From an uncultured Acidimicrobiaceae bacterium (lineage in GTDB: Bacteria > Actinomycetota > Acidimicrobiia > Acidimicrobiales > SZUA-35), in assembly GCA_947259095.1 (NCBI GenBank), contig CAMYLA010000011.1:64516-128515 (forward strand): 64,000 nt of DNA, read 5' to 3'. Position numbers and translations under genes: made by a program. Each line of letters opens with the position of its first letter. Positions within the stretch are counted from its first letter, which is position 1. Under the pieces are notes generated by a model, which did not search any database, was not told where the DNA came from, and worked only from the letters and a program-made list of their open reading frames with translations. Of this stretch, positions 24,805-32,906 are shown in pieces.

Positions 24805-25752
24805 ATGATGCAATCCACCGCCGCAGGCAAGCAGCCGGCAGCGCCGAGCCCCGGCGCCAGGGCAGGCGGGCCGCTGCCGATCATCCTGGCCTTGCTGGCC
24901 GTGCTCTCGATCTCGACCGCCGCCTGCTCCCAGACCTCCGACCAGACCAGGCTGCAGTCCGACACCGTCAAACCAGCCGACACCGTCGCGCCACCGGCCG
25001 GCGCATCATCGTCTACCACCGTCATCGACGAGGCGGCCACGCCGACCACCGAGCGTCCGACGACGGCTGCCGGTCCCAAGACCAGCGATGCCGGCCCGGC
25101 CGGGATCTCGACGACGGCGCCCCAGAGCTCCGCACCGACGTCGGCCAGCGCCGACGCCGAGTCGTTCATGGCCCTGGCCCCCACGATCGGCGAACTGGGT
25201 GGCGACGTCCAGGGTTTCGTGGCCGCAACCAGGCCGATCAGGATCGACCAGCTGGCCGAGCAGGCCTGTGGCGCCGTCTCGGCCTCGATGAACGATGGCG
25301 AACTGGGCGTCGCCGGCCTGGCGATGTACCGCCGGTTGCCCGATGACGAGCAGGCGGCGATCTCGGTCACCGGGTGGAGCGGCCTCTACGGCGCCCTGAT
25401 CGGCTTCTTCTGTCCCGACCGGCTGCCGGATACCCCGGACCGGGCCGCCCAACCTCCCGACAAACCTGGGATCGAGCAGTTCAGGACCCTGATGGAGGGC
25501 TTCGCCGGGGCCTCGAGGGAGACAAAGACCTTCGTCGCCGGCCTCGACGATCGCCGGCTCGACCAGCTGCAGGTGTCGGCCTGTACCGACGCAGGAGAGA
25601 ACATGAACACCGAGGAGTTCGGGCTCACCATCGTGGCGAGCTACGACGAGACGTTGCGCCCGGACGAGGCGGCCGAGATCACACTCAGCGGCTTCAGCGA
25701 ACTGTACGGCTCGCTCGTTGGCTGGTTCTGCCCCTCCAAGCTGCCCCGCTGA
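24805..25752 (+). CDS. Lipoprotein with two copies of an unknown ~85-residue domain
   Basis: 315 residues. A signal peptide (IILALLAVLSISTAAC) ends in a lipobox with Cys41, so it is probably lipidated and held on the outer face of the membrane. A Ser/Thr/Pro linker follows to about residue 115. Then come two related domains, about 119-205 and 225-312. They share a FMALAPT/FRTLMEG opening, a DQL....AC motif, MNDGELG/MNTEEFG, and GW(F)S.LYG.L(I/V)G(F/W)FCP near the end. Each copy has two Cys that could pair. I do not recognise the domain; it has some likeness to short DUF732-type secreted actinobacterial domains. The last gene of the membrane/ATPase group. Confidence 0.82.
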   Translation: MMQSTAAGKQPAAPSPGARAGGPLPIILALLAVLSISTAACSQTSDQTRLQSDTVKPADTVAPPAGASSSTTVIDEAATPTTERPTTAAGPKTSDAGPAGISTTAPQSSAPTSASADAESFMALAPTIGELGGDVQGFVAATRPIRIDQLAEQACGAVSASMNDGELGVAGLAMYRRLPDDEQAAISVTGWSGLYGALIGFFCPDRLPDTPDRAAQPPDKPGIEQFRTLMEGFAGASRETKTFVAGLDDRRLDQLQVSACTDAGENMNTEEFGLTIVASYDETLRPDEAAEITLSGFSELYGSLVGWFCPSKLPR

Positions 25753-25845
25753 CGACCCGCGCACATCCGGGCGGCCTCCGGGGGGCCGCACACACCCGGG
25801 CGGCCCTCCAGGGCCCTGCCTTGGGTTCGGCCGTACGGCCTCGTC

Positions 25846-25851
25846 TAGCCT
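25846..25851 (+). promoter_or_regulatory. Possible leaderless -10 (TAGCCT) for the tandem CoA-transferase gene
   Basis: TAGCCT fits TANNNT and ends 6 nt before the ATG at 25858, the spacing expected for leaderless actinobacterial transcripts. No separate -35 stands out. Confidence 0.35.
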
Positions 25852-25857
25852 GCGGAG

Positions 25858-28320
25858 ATGTTGTCGCCATATCGGGTGCTCGATCTCACCGACGATCGAG
25901 GCCACTTCGCCGCCTTCCAGCTGGCCCAGTTGGGGGCCGAGGTGATCGCCGTCGAGCCGCCGGGAGGGCAGCGGTCCCGCCACCGGGGACCCTGGGCCCA
26001 CGATCGGCCGGGGGTCGAACGGTCGCTGCTCCATTGGGCCTACAACCGTGGGAAACGTTCGGTGGTCCTCGACGACCAACAGCTGCTCGATCTGGCCCGG
26101 ACCGCCGACATCGTGTTCGAATGCGGCGCCATCGAGGTCGACGTGGCCGCCATGCGAGCGGTCAACCCGGGCCTGATCACCGTGTCGCTGACCCCCTTCG
26201 GGGCCGATGGCCCGAAGGCCGACTGGATCGGGACCGACCTGACGATCAATGCCGCCGGCGGCGAGATGTCGCTCAACGGCTACCAGGATCGGGCGCCGGT
26301 TCGTATCAGCGCCCCCCAGATCTGGGTCAACGCCGGAGCCGAGATGGCCTGCGGGGCACTGTTGGCCCTCACCGATCGTCGGACGAGCGGGCTCGGCCAG
26401 CATGTCGAGGTGTCGGCCCAGGAGGCGATGATGTTGACCGCCCAGGGCTGGCTGGCTCCGGCGCTGTGCGACAACCCGCCGGCCCGGCGCAGCGGTGGCG
26501 GGCTCCAGCTCCTGGGTGTCATCGACTTCCGGTTCGTCTACGAGTGCCTCGACGGCCACGTCACGGTCACCTTCCTGCCGGGGATCCTGGTCGGCTCGTT
26601 CACCAACCGGCTGCTGAGCTGGGTCGCCGAACAGGGCGACCTGCCCCCGGAGCTGGCAGCCATCGACTGGTCCGATCTGCTCGAGGCCCGCGAGCTCGAG
26701 GAGGTGGCCACGATCGCCACCAGGACTGCGGAGGGCCTGGCCGCGGCGCTGGCCAGGCACACCAAGGCCGATCTGTTCGCCATGGCCCAGCGGGACAAAT
26801 TGCTGCTGGTCCCGGTGACAACGCCGGCCGATGTGCTCGCCACCGAGCACTACAGCAGTCGCCGGTTCTGGGACGAGGTCCATCTCGACCAGCTCGGCGG
26901 CCCGGTCCGGTTTCCCGGCCCCTGGGCCAAGGGCGACAACGCAGGCCTGCGGCGGCTGGGCCCGCCCCCCACGCTGGGCCAGGACACCGCGGCGGTGCTG
27001 GCCGAACTGGCCAAGCGCGATGGCGACGGCCCGCCTCCCGTCGAACCGGTCTCTGCCGGCGGCCGCCGCAACGACAACGGCGGCCGCTCCGACCCGGCCG
27101 GCCCGACGACGAGAACTCGACCCCTGGAAGGGGTGACGGTCGTGGACTTCACCTGGGTCTATGCCGGACCGTTCGCCACCAGGATGCTGGCCTACTACGG
27201 CGCCACCGTCATCCGACTCGAGTCGCAGACCAGGCCGGACCAGGTCCGGTCATCGGGACTGGCCAGGGTCCCGGGCGACGACGGACCGGAGTCGAGCCAT
27301 CAGTGGCACTCGATCAACGCCGACAAGCTCAGCATGCAGCTCAACCTCAAGGTCCCGGAGTCCCGGCAGGTGGTGCTCGACCTGGCCCGCAAGGCCGATG
27401 TGGTGATCAACGCCTTCTCGGCCGGGGTACTGGACCGGCTGGACCTCGGCCACCAGCATCTGCATGAGGTGAACCCGGGGTTGATCGCGGTCTCGACCAC
27501 CCTGTTCGGCCAGTCGGGTCCCCTGTCGGCGATCCCCGGCTTCGGCAACATGGGCGCGGCCATGGGCGGCTACTACGAGCTGACCGGCTGGGCCGATCGG
27601 CTGCCTGCCGGGCCGTTCCTGGCCTACACCGACGCCACCTCTCCCCGGCTGACCGCGGCGTTGATCCTGGCCGCACTGGACTGGCGGGAACGGACCGGGC
27701 AGGGCCTCAGCCTCGACTTCTCCCAGGCCGAGGGTGGGATCCACTTCCTGACCGAGGCCATGCTCGATCAGGAGGTCAACGGGCACGGCCAGCGCCGGAT
27801 GGGCAACGCCGACCGCTGGATGGCACCCCACTCGGTCTACCGGTGCGGCCCAGCCGGCGCGGACCGGTGGGTGGCCATTGCCTGCGAGACCGACGACCAG
27901 TGGCGGATCCTGGCCACGACGATCGGCCGGGCCGACCTGGCCGAGCTCACGGTGGCCGAGCGGCTCGACCGGCAGCCCGAGCTCGACGATCTGATCGGTT
28001 CCTGGACCGCCGGCTGCGATCCGGTGGCGATCCACACCGAGCTGCAGGCCCTGGGGGTACCGGCCCACGAGGTGCAGAACAGCCCCGAGGTGGTGGCCGA
28101 CCCCCAACTGATCCACCGGGACCACTTCCACGAGGTGCCCCACGACATCTACGGTCACACCTGGGCCGAGCAGTACGGTTTTCGGCTGTCCCGCAGCGAC
28201 GGGACGCCCCGCCGGGCCGGCCCGATGTGGGGCGAGCACAACTTCGAGGTGCTGGCCGACCTGCTCGGCTATGACACCGACCGGATCGCCGAGCTGGTCA
28301 TCGCCGGGGTGCTGGACTAG
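25858..28320 (+). CDS. Tandem family III CoA-transferase fusion (CaiB/BaiF type), first half degenerate
   Basis: 820 residues, twice the usual 400. Two complete family III units are joined by a disordered linker at about 400-425. Each unit opens with the family start (YRVLDLTDD; GVTVVDFTWVYAGPFAT) and has a GAEVI/GATVI strand. In the second unit the catalytic Asp is present (YTDATSP, D592). In the first, the equivalent stretch reads QIWVNAGAEMACG near 154-166 and has no Asp, so it probably cannot form the acyl-aspartyl intermediate. Family III enzymes move CoA between acyl groups and act as a dimer of interlaced subunits; the fusion would be a built-in pseudo-dimer. Substrate unknown. Confidence 0.88.
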   Translation: MLSPYRVLDLTDDRGHFAAFQLAQLGAEVIAVEPPGGQRSRHRGPWAHDRPGVERSLLHWAYNRGKRSVVLDDQQLLDLARTADIVFECGAIEVDVAAMRAVNPGLITVSLTPFGADGPKADWIGTDLTINAAGGEMSLNGYQDRAPVRISAPQIWVNAGAEMACGALLALTDRRTSGLGQHVEVSAQEAMMLTAQGWLAPALCDNPPARRSGGGLQLLGVIDFRFVYECLDGHVTVTFLPGILVGSFTNRLLSWVAEQGDLPPELAAIDWSDLLEARELEEVATIATRTAEGLAAALARHTKADLFAMAQRDKLLLVPVTTPADVLATEHYSSRRFWDEVHLDQLGGPVRFPGPWAKGDNAGLRRLGPPPTLGQDTAAVLAELAKRDGDGPPPVEPVSAGGRRNDNGGRSDPAGPTTRTRPLEGVTVVDFTWVYAGPFATRMLAYYGATVIRLESQTRPDQVRSSGLARVPGDDGPESSHQWHSINADKLSMQLNLKVPESRQVVLDLARKADVVINAFSAGVLDRLDLGHQHLHEVNPGLIAVSTTLFGQSGPLSAIPGFGNMGAAMGGYYELTGWADRLPAGPFLAYTDATSPRLTAALILAALDWRERTGQGLSLDFSQAEGGIHFLTEAMLDQEVNGHGQRRMGNADRWMAPHSVYRCGPAGADRWVAIACETDDQWRILATTIGRADLAELTVAERLDRQPELDDLIGSWTAGCDPVAIHTELQALGVPAHEVQNSPEVVADPQLIHRDHFHEVPHDIYGHTWAEQYGFRLSRSDGTPRRAGPMWGEHNFEVLADLLGYDTDRIAELVIAGVLD

Positions 28321-28412
28321 CAGACCTGACCCTGGGCCGGGCCGGCGAGCTCGACCCCGGGCCGCAGTCTCGGCAGCCGTCGACGTCGCTCAGCGCCCCG
28401 GGATCGACCGCA

Positions 28413-29201
28413 TCACGACGGCGGGGCGGCCGGGATGTGTCCCGGGCCCGATGCGTAGTTCTCGGGATGCCGCAACAGGTGAGCGGGGCCGTGAGAACGG
28501 TTCAGGGTGGCGTTGCTGCCGTACAGGCGCTCCTTGGTCCAGGCGGTGATCTCCCGGTTTCGAGCCACCCGAAGCAGATCCTCGGCGGCGGCCATGGCTT
28601 TCGGCATGAGCTCCGGCAGCGGCGCCACCTGCTGGACGATGCCGGCCGTCAGTGCGTCGGGGCCGGTCCACCGCCGAGCCAGCACCACCGTCTGGTGAAA
28701 GGCGGGGCGGGGGATCTTGTGCTCGAACAACGCCAACTCCGGCTCCGGAATGGCGAACCCCAGCTCAAGTTCGTTTGCGCACAGGTAGCCCCGGTCCACC
28801 CGCATCAGCCGGATGTCGTGGCACAGGGCGATCATCAGCCCCGCACCGAAACAGTGGCCGTTGACCGCGCAGACCGTCGGCATGGCCAAGGTGAGGAGCC
28901 TGGCGAACAGCGCCATCGCCTCGGGGCCGAAGGCGGCCCGGTCGCCCCCGTCGTCGTCCGATGACGAGCCCTCCCGGGTTCCGGTGACCCACTCCAGGTC
29001 CAGGCCGTTGGAGAAGAACTTCTCGTCGGCCGACGTGGTCACCAGCACCGCCGGGCCTTCCGTCGCCTCCACCTCGTCGAGCGCGGCGTCGAAGGCCCTG
29101 GTGAAGGTGGTGTTCCACCGGTTCTCACCGTCGACCATCGTCAACACCACGATGGTGCCCCGCTCGGTCTGGTGGCGATCAATGGTCAGCCGCTGGCCCA
29201 T
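28413..29201 (-). CDS. Enoyl-CoA hydratase/isomerase family protein (delta3-delta2-enoyl-CoA isomerase-like)
   Basis: 262 residues from the ATG at 29201, with GGAG 5 nt upstream. Crotonase-fold blocks are SADEKFFSNGLDLEWV (oxyanion strand) and VNGHCFGAGLMIALCHDIRLM. The next block, NELELGFAIPEPELALFEHKI, lacks the usual PGGGG-type sequence and is closer to plant-type and mitochondrial delta3-delta2-enoyl-CoA isomerases than to hydratases. A conserved Glu in ELELGF could be the single catalytic acid. It would move double bonds during unsaturated fatty acid beta-oxidation. An insertion at about 80-90 is acidic (SSSDDDGGDR). It is divergent from the nitronate monooxygenase gene. Confidence 0.82.
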   Translation of the reverse strand: MGQRLTIDRHQTERGTIVVLTMVDGENRWNTTFTRAFDAALDEVEATEGPAVLVTTSADEKFFSNGLDLEWVTGTREGSSSDDDGGDRAAFGPEAMALFARLLTLAMPTVCAVNGHCFGAGLMIALCHDIRLMRVDRGYLCANELELGFAIPEPELALFEHKIPRPAFHQTVVLARRWTGPDALTAGIVQQVAPLPELMPKAMAAAEDLLRVARNREITAWTKERLYGSNATLNRSHGPAHLLRHPENYASGPGHIPAAPPS

Positions 29202-29342
29202 CGTTGCTCCAATGATGTCTGTAGGCCGATCGGACCGCCCGACCGGCCCGGCCATCGTAGGTCCCCCGGTGACGGCGAAGGTAGTCGATCCGGCCGCCAC
29301 CACCACCGCGGTTCGTGGTTCGACCACCGGATCGACCTGGCG

Positions 29343-29348
29343 TAGTTT
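29343..29348 (+). promoter_or_regulatory. Possible leaderless -10 (TAGTTT) for the nitronate monooxygenase gene
   Basis: TAGTTT fits TANNNT and ends 6 nt before the ATG at 29355. TTCGAC lies 18 bp further upstream as a weak -35. There is no ribosome binding site, which supports leaderless translation. Confidence 0.4.
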
Positions 29349-29354
29349 GGACCC

Positions 29355-30491
29355 ATGAAGACCAAGATCTGTGAGCTGCTCGACATCGAGTTCCCGATTC
29401 TCGCCTTCACCCACTGCCGCGACGTGGTGGCCGCGGTGACCAGGGCCGGCGGCTACGGGGTCTTGGGCGCGGCCGGCCACACGCCGGAGCAGCTCGACAT
29501 CGACCTCAGCTGGATCACCGATGAGGTCGGCGACCGGCCGTTCGGCGTCGACATCATCGTCCCGGCGAAATACGAAGGCAAGGACGACGGCGGGCTGTCG
29601 GTCTCGTCACTGAAGGACATGATCCCGCAGACCCATCGGGAGTTCCTCGACGACATGATGGCCCGCTACGACGTGCCCCCGCTGCAGCCGAAGCAGGATG
29701 AAGCCCCGCGGGCCGGCGAGTCCGAGGCGCCGATGACCTACAACCAGGCCGTCCCGCTCATGGACGTGGCCTTCTCCCATCCGATCTCGCTGATCGTCAA
29801 CGCCCTCGGCCCGCCCCCGCCGGACATGATCGAGCGGGCCCACGAAAACGGGGTCAAGGTCGGTGCGCTGGCCGGCAAGAAGTCCCATGCGGTTCGCCAT
29901 GTCGCCAGCGGGGTCGACGTGATCATCGCCCAGGGCCACGAAGCCGGAGGCCACACCGGCGAGATCGCCACGATGGTGCTGGTACCGGAGATCGTCGATG
30001 CGGTGGCCCCGATACCGGTGCTGGCTGCCGGGGGCATCGGCACGGGGCGGCAGATGGCGGCATCGCTGGCCCTCGGCGCCGAGGGGGTGTGGTGCGGTTC
30101 GGTCTGGCTGACCACCCTGGAGGCGGAGACCCACCCTGCGGTGAAGGACAAGTTCCTGGCTGCAACCTCGTCCGACACGCTGCGGTCACGGTCCCGGACC
30201 GGGAAACCGGCCCGCCAGCTCCGATCGGCGTGGACCGACGAATGGGAAGGTCCGAACTCCCCTGGCACGCTCGGCATGCCATTGCAGCCGATGCTGATCG
30301 CCGAAGCCAGCCGCCGGGTCGATCGGGCCGCCATGAACCCGGAGAACGAAGGGGCGGTGAAACTGGCAAACTACTTTGTCGGCCAGATCGTCGGCTCGAT
30401 GAACGAGGCCAAGCACGCCGATCGGGTGGTGCTCGACATGGTCGACGAATTCATCGACGCCATCCAGCGGGTCAACGACATGATGCAGTGA
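29355..30491 (+). CDS. Nitronate monooxygenase / 2-nitropropane dioxygenase family FMN protein
   Basis: 378 residues. TIM-barrel family markers are the N-terminal IEFPILAF, GYGVLGAAG, VKVGALAGKKSHA, the IIAQGHEAGGHTGE phosphate/FMN loop, PVLAAGGIGTGRQMAASLALGAEGVWCGS, and a C-terminal helical region. The His in QGHEAGGH corresponds to the catalytic region of the family. Actinobacterial members encoded beside acyl-CoA genes may be flavoproteins of unknown substrate rather than true nitronate oxidases. The setting between an enoyl-CoA isomerase and CoA-transferases supports an acyl-CoA role, but this is inference. Confidence 0.88.
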   Translation: MKTKICELLDIEFPILAFTHCRDVVAAVTRAGGYGVLGAAGHTPEQLDIDLSWITDEVGDRPFGVDIIVPAKYEGKDDGGLSVSSLKDMIPQTHREFLDDMMARYDVPPLQPKQDEAPRAGESEAPMTYNQAVPLMDVAFSHPISLIVNALGPPPPDMIERAHENGVKVGALAGKKSHAVRHVASGVDVIIAQGHEAGGHTGEIATMVLVPEIVDAVAPIPVLAAGGIGTGRQMAASLALGAEGVWCGSVWLTTLEAETHPAVKDKFLAATSSDTLRSRSRTGKPARQLRSAWTDEWEGPNSPGTLGMPLQPMLIAEASRRVDRAAMNPENEGAVKLANYFVGQIVGSMNEAKHADRVVLDMVDEFIDAIQRVNDMMQ

Positions 30492-30503
30492 TGGCGGGCG
30501 CCC

Positions 30504-31694
30504 CTACAGGGCGCCCTCGTCTCGCAGTTCGCCGATCTCATCCCAGCTGAAGCCGAACTCCACCAGCACCTCCTCGGTGTGCTGGCCCAGTTCCGGTGCC
30601 TCGACCCCCCACCGGGTCGGGGTGTCGGACATGGTGATGGGGCAGCCGACCAGCTTGGTCGACCCCCACTGGGGATGCTCGACCTCCACGATGTAGTTGT
30701 TGGCCGCCATCTGGGGGTCGGCAACCACCTCCGCATGGCCTCGAACCGGGGCAAACCGCTGACCCTCGGCCGCCAGCCGCTCGCTCCACTCGGCGGTGGT
30801 CCTGGTGGCGAAGATCTCGCTGAACACCTCCCGTAACTCTGCTTTGACCTCCGGGGTCGACAGGTGGACGCCGAAGCGGGGATTGTCGGCCAGATCAGGC
30901 CGCTCCACCGCCCGCAGCATGCCCGGCCACAGGTGCTCGGGGCAGCCGGCGATGGCCAGGTAACCATCGAGGGTGGCGAAGATCCCGTACAGGGCGTAGA
31001 CCAGCGGATGGCCGCCGTTTGCTCTGCCGGCCTCGGTCCCGCTGAGCAGGTAGTGGGTGTATTCGCTGGCCTGCATCCAGATCTGGCCGCCGACCAGGGA
31101 CACATCGACCCGTTGACCACGCCCGGTGCGCTCCCTGGCGAACAGGGCGGCCAAGATGCCGTTGCACAGGTTCTGGGAGCCGCAGTGGTCGGCCACCAGG
31201 GCCCCGACCGGGGTCAGGGGGCCGTCATCGAGCCCGTTGGCCGAGATGATGCCACCGTAGGCCTGCCCCACCATGTCGGCCCCCTCCCGGGCCGCGTCGA
31301 GGCCGTGCGGCCCCAGGAACGATCCTGCGGCCCAGATCAGCCTCGGGTTGATGGCGGCGAGGTGGTCGTAGCCGAGCCCCCATTCGTCGAGCGTTCCCGG
31401 CTTGAAGTTGGACAGCAGCACGTCGGCCTGCGCCACCAGGCGCTCGAGCGCCGCCTGCCCCCCGGGGGTCCGAAGGTCGAGCGTGACGCTGCGCTTACCC
31501 CGATTGTTGGCAACGAACACCGCCGACTGGCCCCGCTCGGGGATCGGAGCGACATGACGGCCGACATCGCCGACGCCGGGGAGCTCGATCTTGATCACGT
31601 CGGCCCCGAGGTCGTGGAGCAGTGCTGCGGCCTGCGGCCCCTGCACCAGCGTCGACAGGTCGAGGACCCGGATCCCGTGCAATGCCGAACTCAT
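30504..31694 (-). CDS. Family III CoA-transferase (CaiB/BaiF), single unit
   Basis: 396 residues, normal length. It opens with GIRVLDLSTLVQGPQAAALLHDLGADVIKIE, then NNRGKRSVTLDLR and ADVLLSNFKPGTLDEWGLGYD. The catalytic Asp is D169 (GALVADHCGS), the same residue number as in formyl-CoA transferase. GRGQRVDVSL, the small domain and a C-terminal PELGQHTEEVL complete the fold. The ATG at 31694 has GGGGGAA about 3 nt upstream. It would transfer CoA from one acyl group to another or racemise 2-methylacyl-CoAs. It contrasts with the two tandem fusions nearby, in which one unit lacks the Asp. Confidence 0.93.
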   Translation of the reverse strand: MSSALHGIRVLDLSTLVQGPQAAALLHDLGADVIKIELPGVGDVGRHVAPIPERGQSAVFVANNRGKRSVTLDLRTPGGQAALERLVAQADVLLSNFKPGTLDEWGLGYDHLAAINPRLIWAAGSFLGPHGLDAAREGADMVGQAYGGIISANGLDDGPLTPVGALVADHCGSQNLCNGILAALFARERTGRGQRVDVSLVGGQIWMQASEYTHYLLSGTEAGRANGGHPLVYALYGIFATLDGYLAIAGCPEHLWPGMLRAVERPDLADNPRFGVHLSTPEVKAELREVFSEIFATRTTAEWSERLAAEGQRFAPVRGHAEVVADPQMAANNYIVEVEHPQWGSTKLVGCPITMSDTPTRWGVEAPELGQHTEEVLVEFGFSWDEIGELRDEGAL

Positions 31695-31846
31695 CGTTCC
31701 CCCGTTTCCGGCGCGGCATTTCGACACCGCTGCGAAGCGATCGAAAGTGTAATCGGCGAACCGCCGCGACCCGAAGCCGGCCGTAAGTTGTATCCACCGG
31801 GCCCCGATGGGGTACCTTTTGTCCGTTAGCCAACAAGGAGTGAGCG

Positions 31847-32092
31847 GTGCCTGTGAAGCCCGGCGAAAAGATGCCATTCGAAGATCTCGGGGTCGAGGTC
31901 ATCGTCACCAAGGGTGGTGATGGCGACCTCTCCGCCCAGGCGGGAGGCGACGGCCTCATGGTGGGAAAGCGCTATGAGTGCGGTGACACCGGCATTCAGG
32001 TGCTGGTCACCAAGAAAGGTGATGCCACGTTGTACTGCAACGGTGCCCCGATGGCGTTGCAGGAACCCAAGAAGACAAAGTCCGCCGACTGA
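31847..32092 (+). CDS. Small internally duplicated protein, desulfoferrodoxin-N-like
   Basis: 81 residues from a GTG with AAGGAG 6 nt upstream, a strong ribosome binding site. The second half, KRYECGDTGIQVLVTKKGDATLYCNGAPM, has the pattern of the short desulfoferrodoxin N-terminal (rubredoxin-like) fold (YxCxxCG..V.V...G...L.CCG.PM), but only Cys45 and Cys64 remain of the usual four. Residues 15-34 (GVEVIVTKGGDGDLSAQAGG) look like a duplicate of 49-67 (GIQVLVTKKGDATLYCNGA) without cysteines. It may have lost metal binding or bind metal as a dimer. Divergent from a CoA-transferase and 76 nt upstream of an enoyl-CoA hydratase. Function unknown. Confidence 0.8.
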   Translation: MPVKPGEKMPFEDLGVEVIVTKGGDGDLSAQAGGDGLMVGKRYECGDTGIQVLVTKKGDATLYCNGAPMALQEPKKTKSAD

Positions 32093-32168
32093 CCGACGCA
32101 ATGCTCGCCACCGGCGAGCCGTCGATCCGACGGCCAACCGGTCGATCGGTCTCCGGAGGTGGTTGCCG

Positions 32169-32906
32169 ATGAAGCTGACCACCGTTGAACTGCATCGTGG
32201 AAACGACGGCCGGTCGGCCCGCATCGTCGTGCCCGGCGGTGCGCTCACCGCATCGGTGGCCCGAGAGCTGGCCGAAGCGTGCCGCTCGATCCAGGAGGAT
32301 CGCTCCGTTCGGGTGGTGGCCCTCCGGGCCTCCGGGGCCGATTTCTGCACCGGTGCCGCAGCCGACCTCGATGTGTTCGGCCTGCGGCCGGACCCCGCCG
32401 CAGCGCTGGCCGCATTGCGACCACCGGTCATCGTGGCCGTCGACGGGTCATGTCGAGCCGAGGGTCTCGAGATCGCCCTGGCCTGCGACATCCGGATCGG
32501 AACCGAGCGATCGAGCTACGCCCTCGATCAGGTCACCGCCGGGCGGGTCCCAGCCTGGGGTGGGACCCAGCGACTCCCCCGGGCCATCCGGCCCGGTGCG
32601 GCGATCGGCTTCGCCCTCCTGGGAGACCCCATCGACGCCGAGACCGCACGTCGGCTGGGCCTGCTGTACGCCCTTGGCGCCGATCTCGACGCCGACGTGG
32701 AGCGGCTCGTCGACACCCTGGTGTCACGGGGGCCGCTGGCCCTCGAGTTGACCAAGGAAGCGGTCCACCGAGGCAGTGAGCTGCCGTTGCGGGACGGGCT
32801 GCGGCTCGAGGGCGACCTGAACCACCAACTGGCCGCCACCGAGGATCGGGCCGAGGGCCTCCAGGCGTTCTTCGACAAGCGGCCCCCGGACTTCAGCGGC
32901 CGATGA
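32169..32906 (+). CDS. Enoyl-CoA hydratase/isomerase family protein
   Basis: 245 residues from the ATG at 32169, with GGAGG 9 nt upstream. Crotonase markers are LRASGADFCTGAAADLD (oxyanion strand), VAVDGSCRAEGLEIALACDIRIG, and VTAGRVPAWGGTQRLPRAI, close to the typical LGLxPGxGGTQRL. The catalytic Glu positions are not plainly kept: the usual Glu before the GGTQ block is Asp or Gln here (LDQVTAGRVP). It may act on an unusual acyl-CoA. The stop overlaps the next start (ATGA), and three genes (32169, 32903, 34047) form one coupled operon. Confidence 0.88.
   Translation: MKLTTVELHRGNDGRSARIVVPGGALTASVARELAEACRSIQEDRSVRVVALRASGADFCTGAAADLDVFGLRPDPAAALAALRPPVIVAVDGSCRAEGLEIALACDIRIGTERSSYALDQVTAGRVPAWGGTQRLPRAIRPGAAIGFALLGDPIDAETARRLGLLYALGADLDADVERLVDTLVSRGPLALELTKEAVHRGSELPLRDGLRLEGDLNHQLAATEDRAEGLQAFFDKRPPDFSGR

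Noticed and set aside
22296..25370. 1024-codon minus-strand open frame
   Set aside because: It lies antisense to the PrsW, AAA+ and lipoprotein genes, all of which have recognisable features; long stop-free antisense frames are expected at this GC content.
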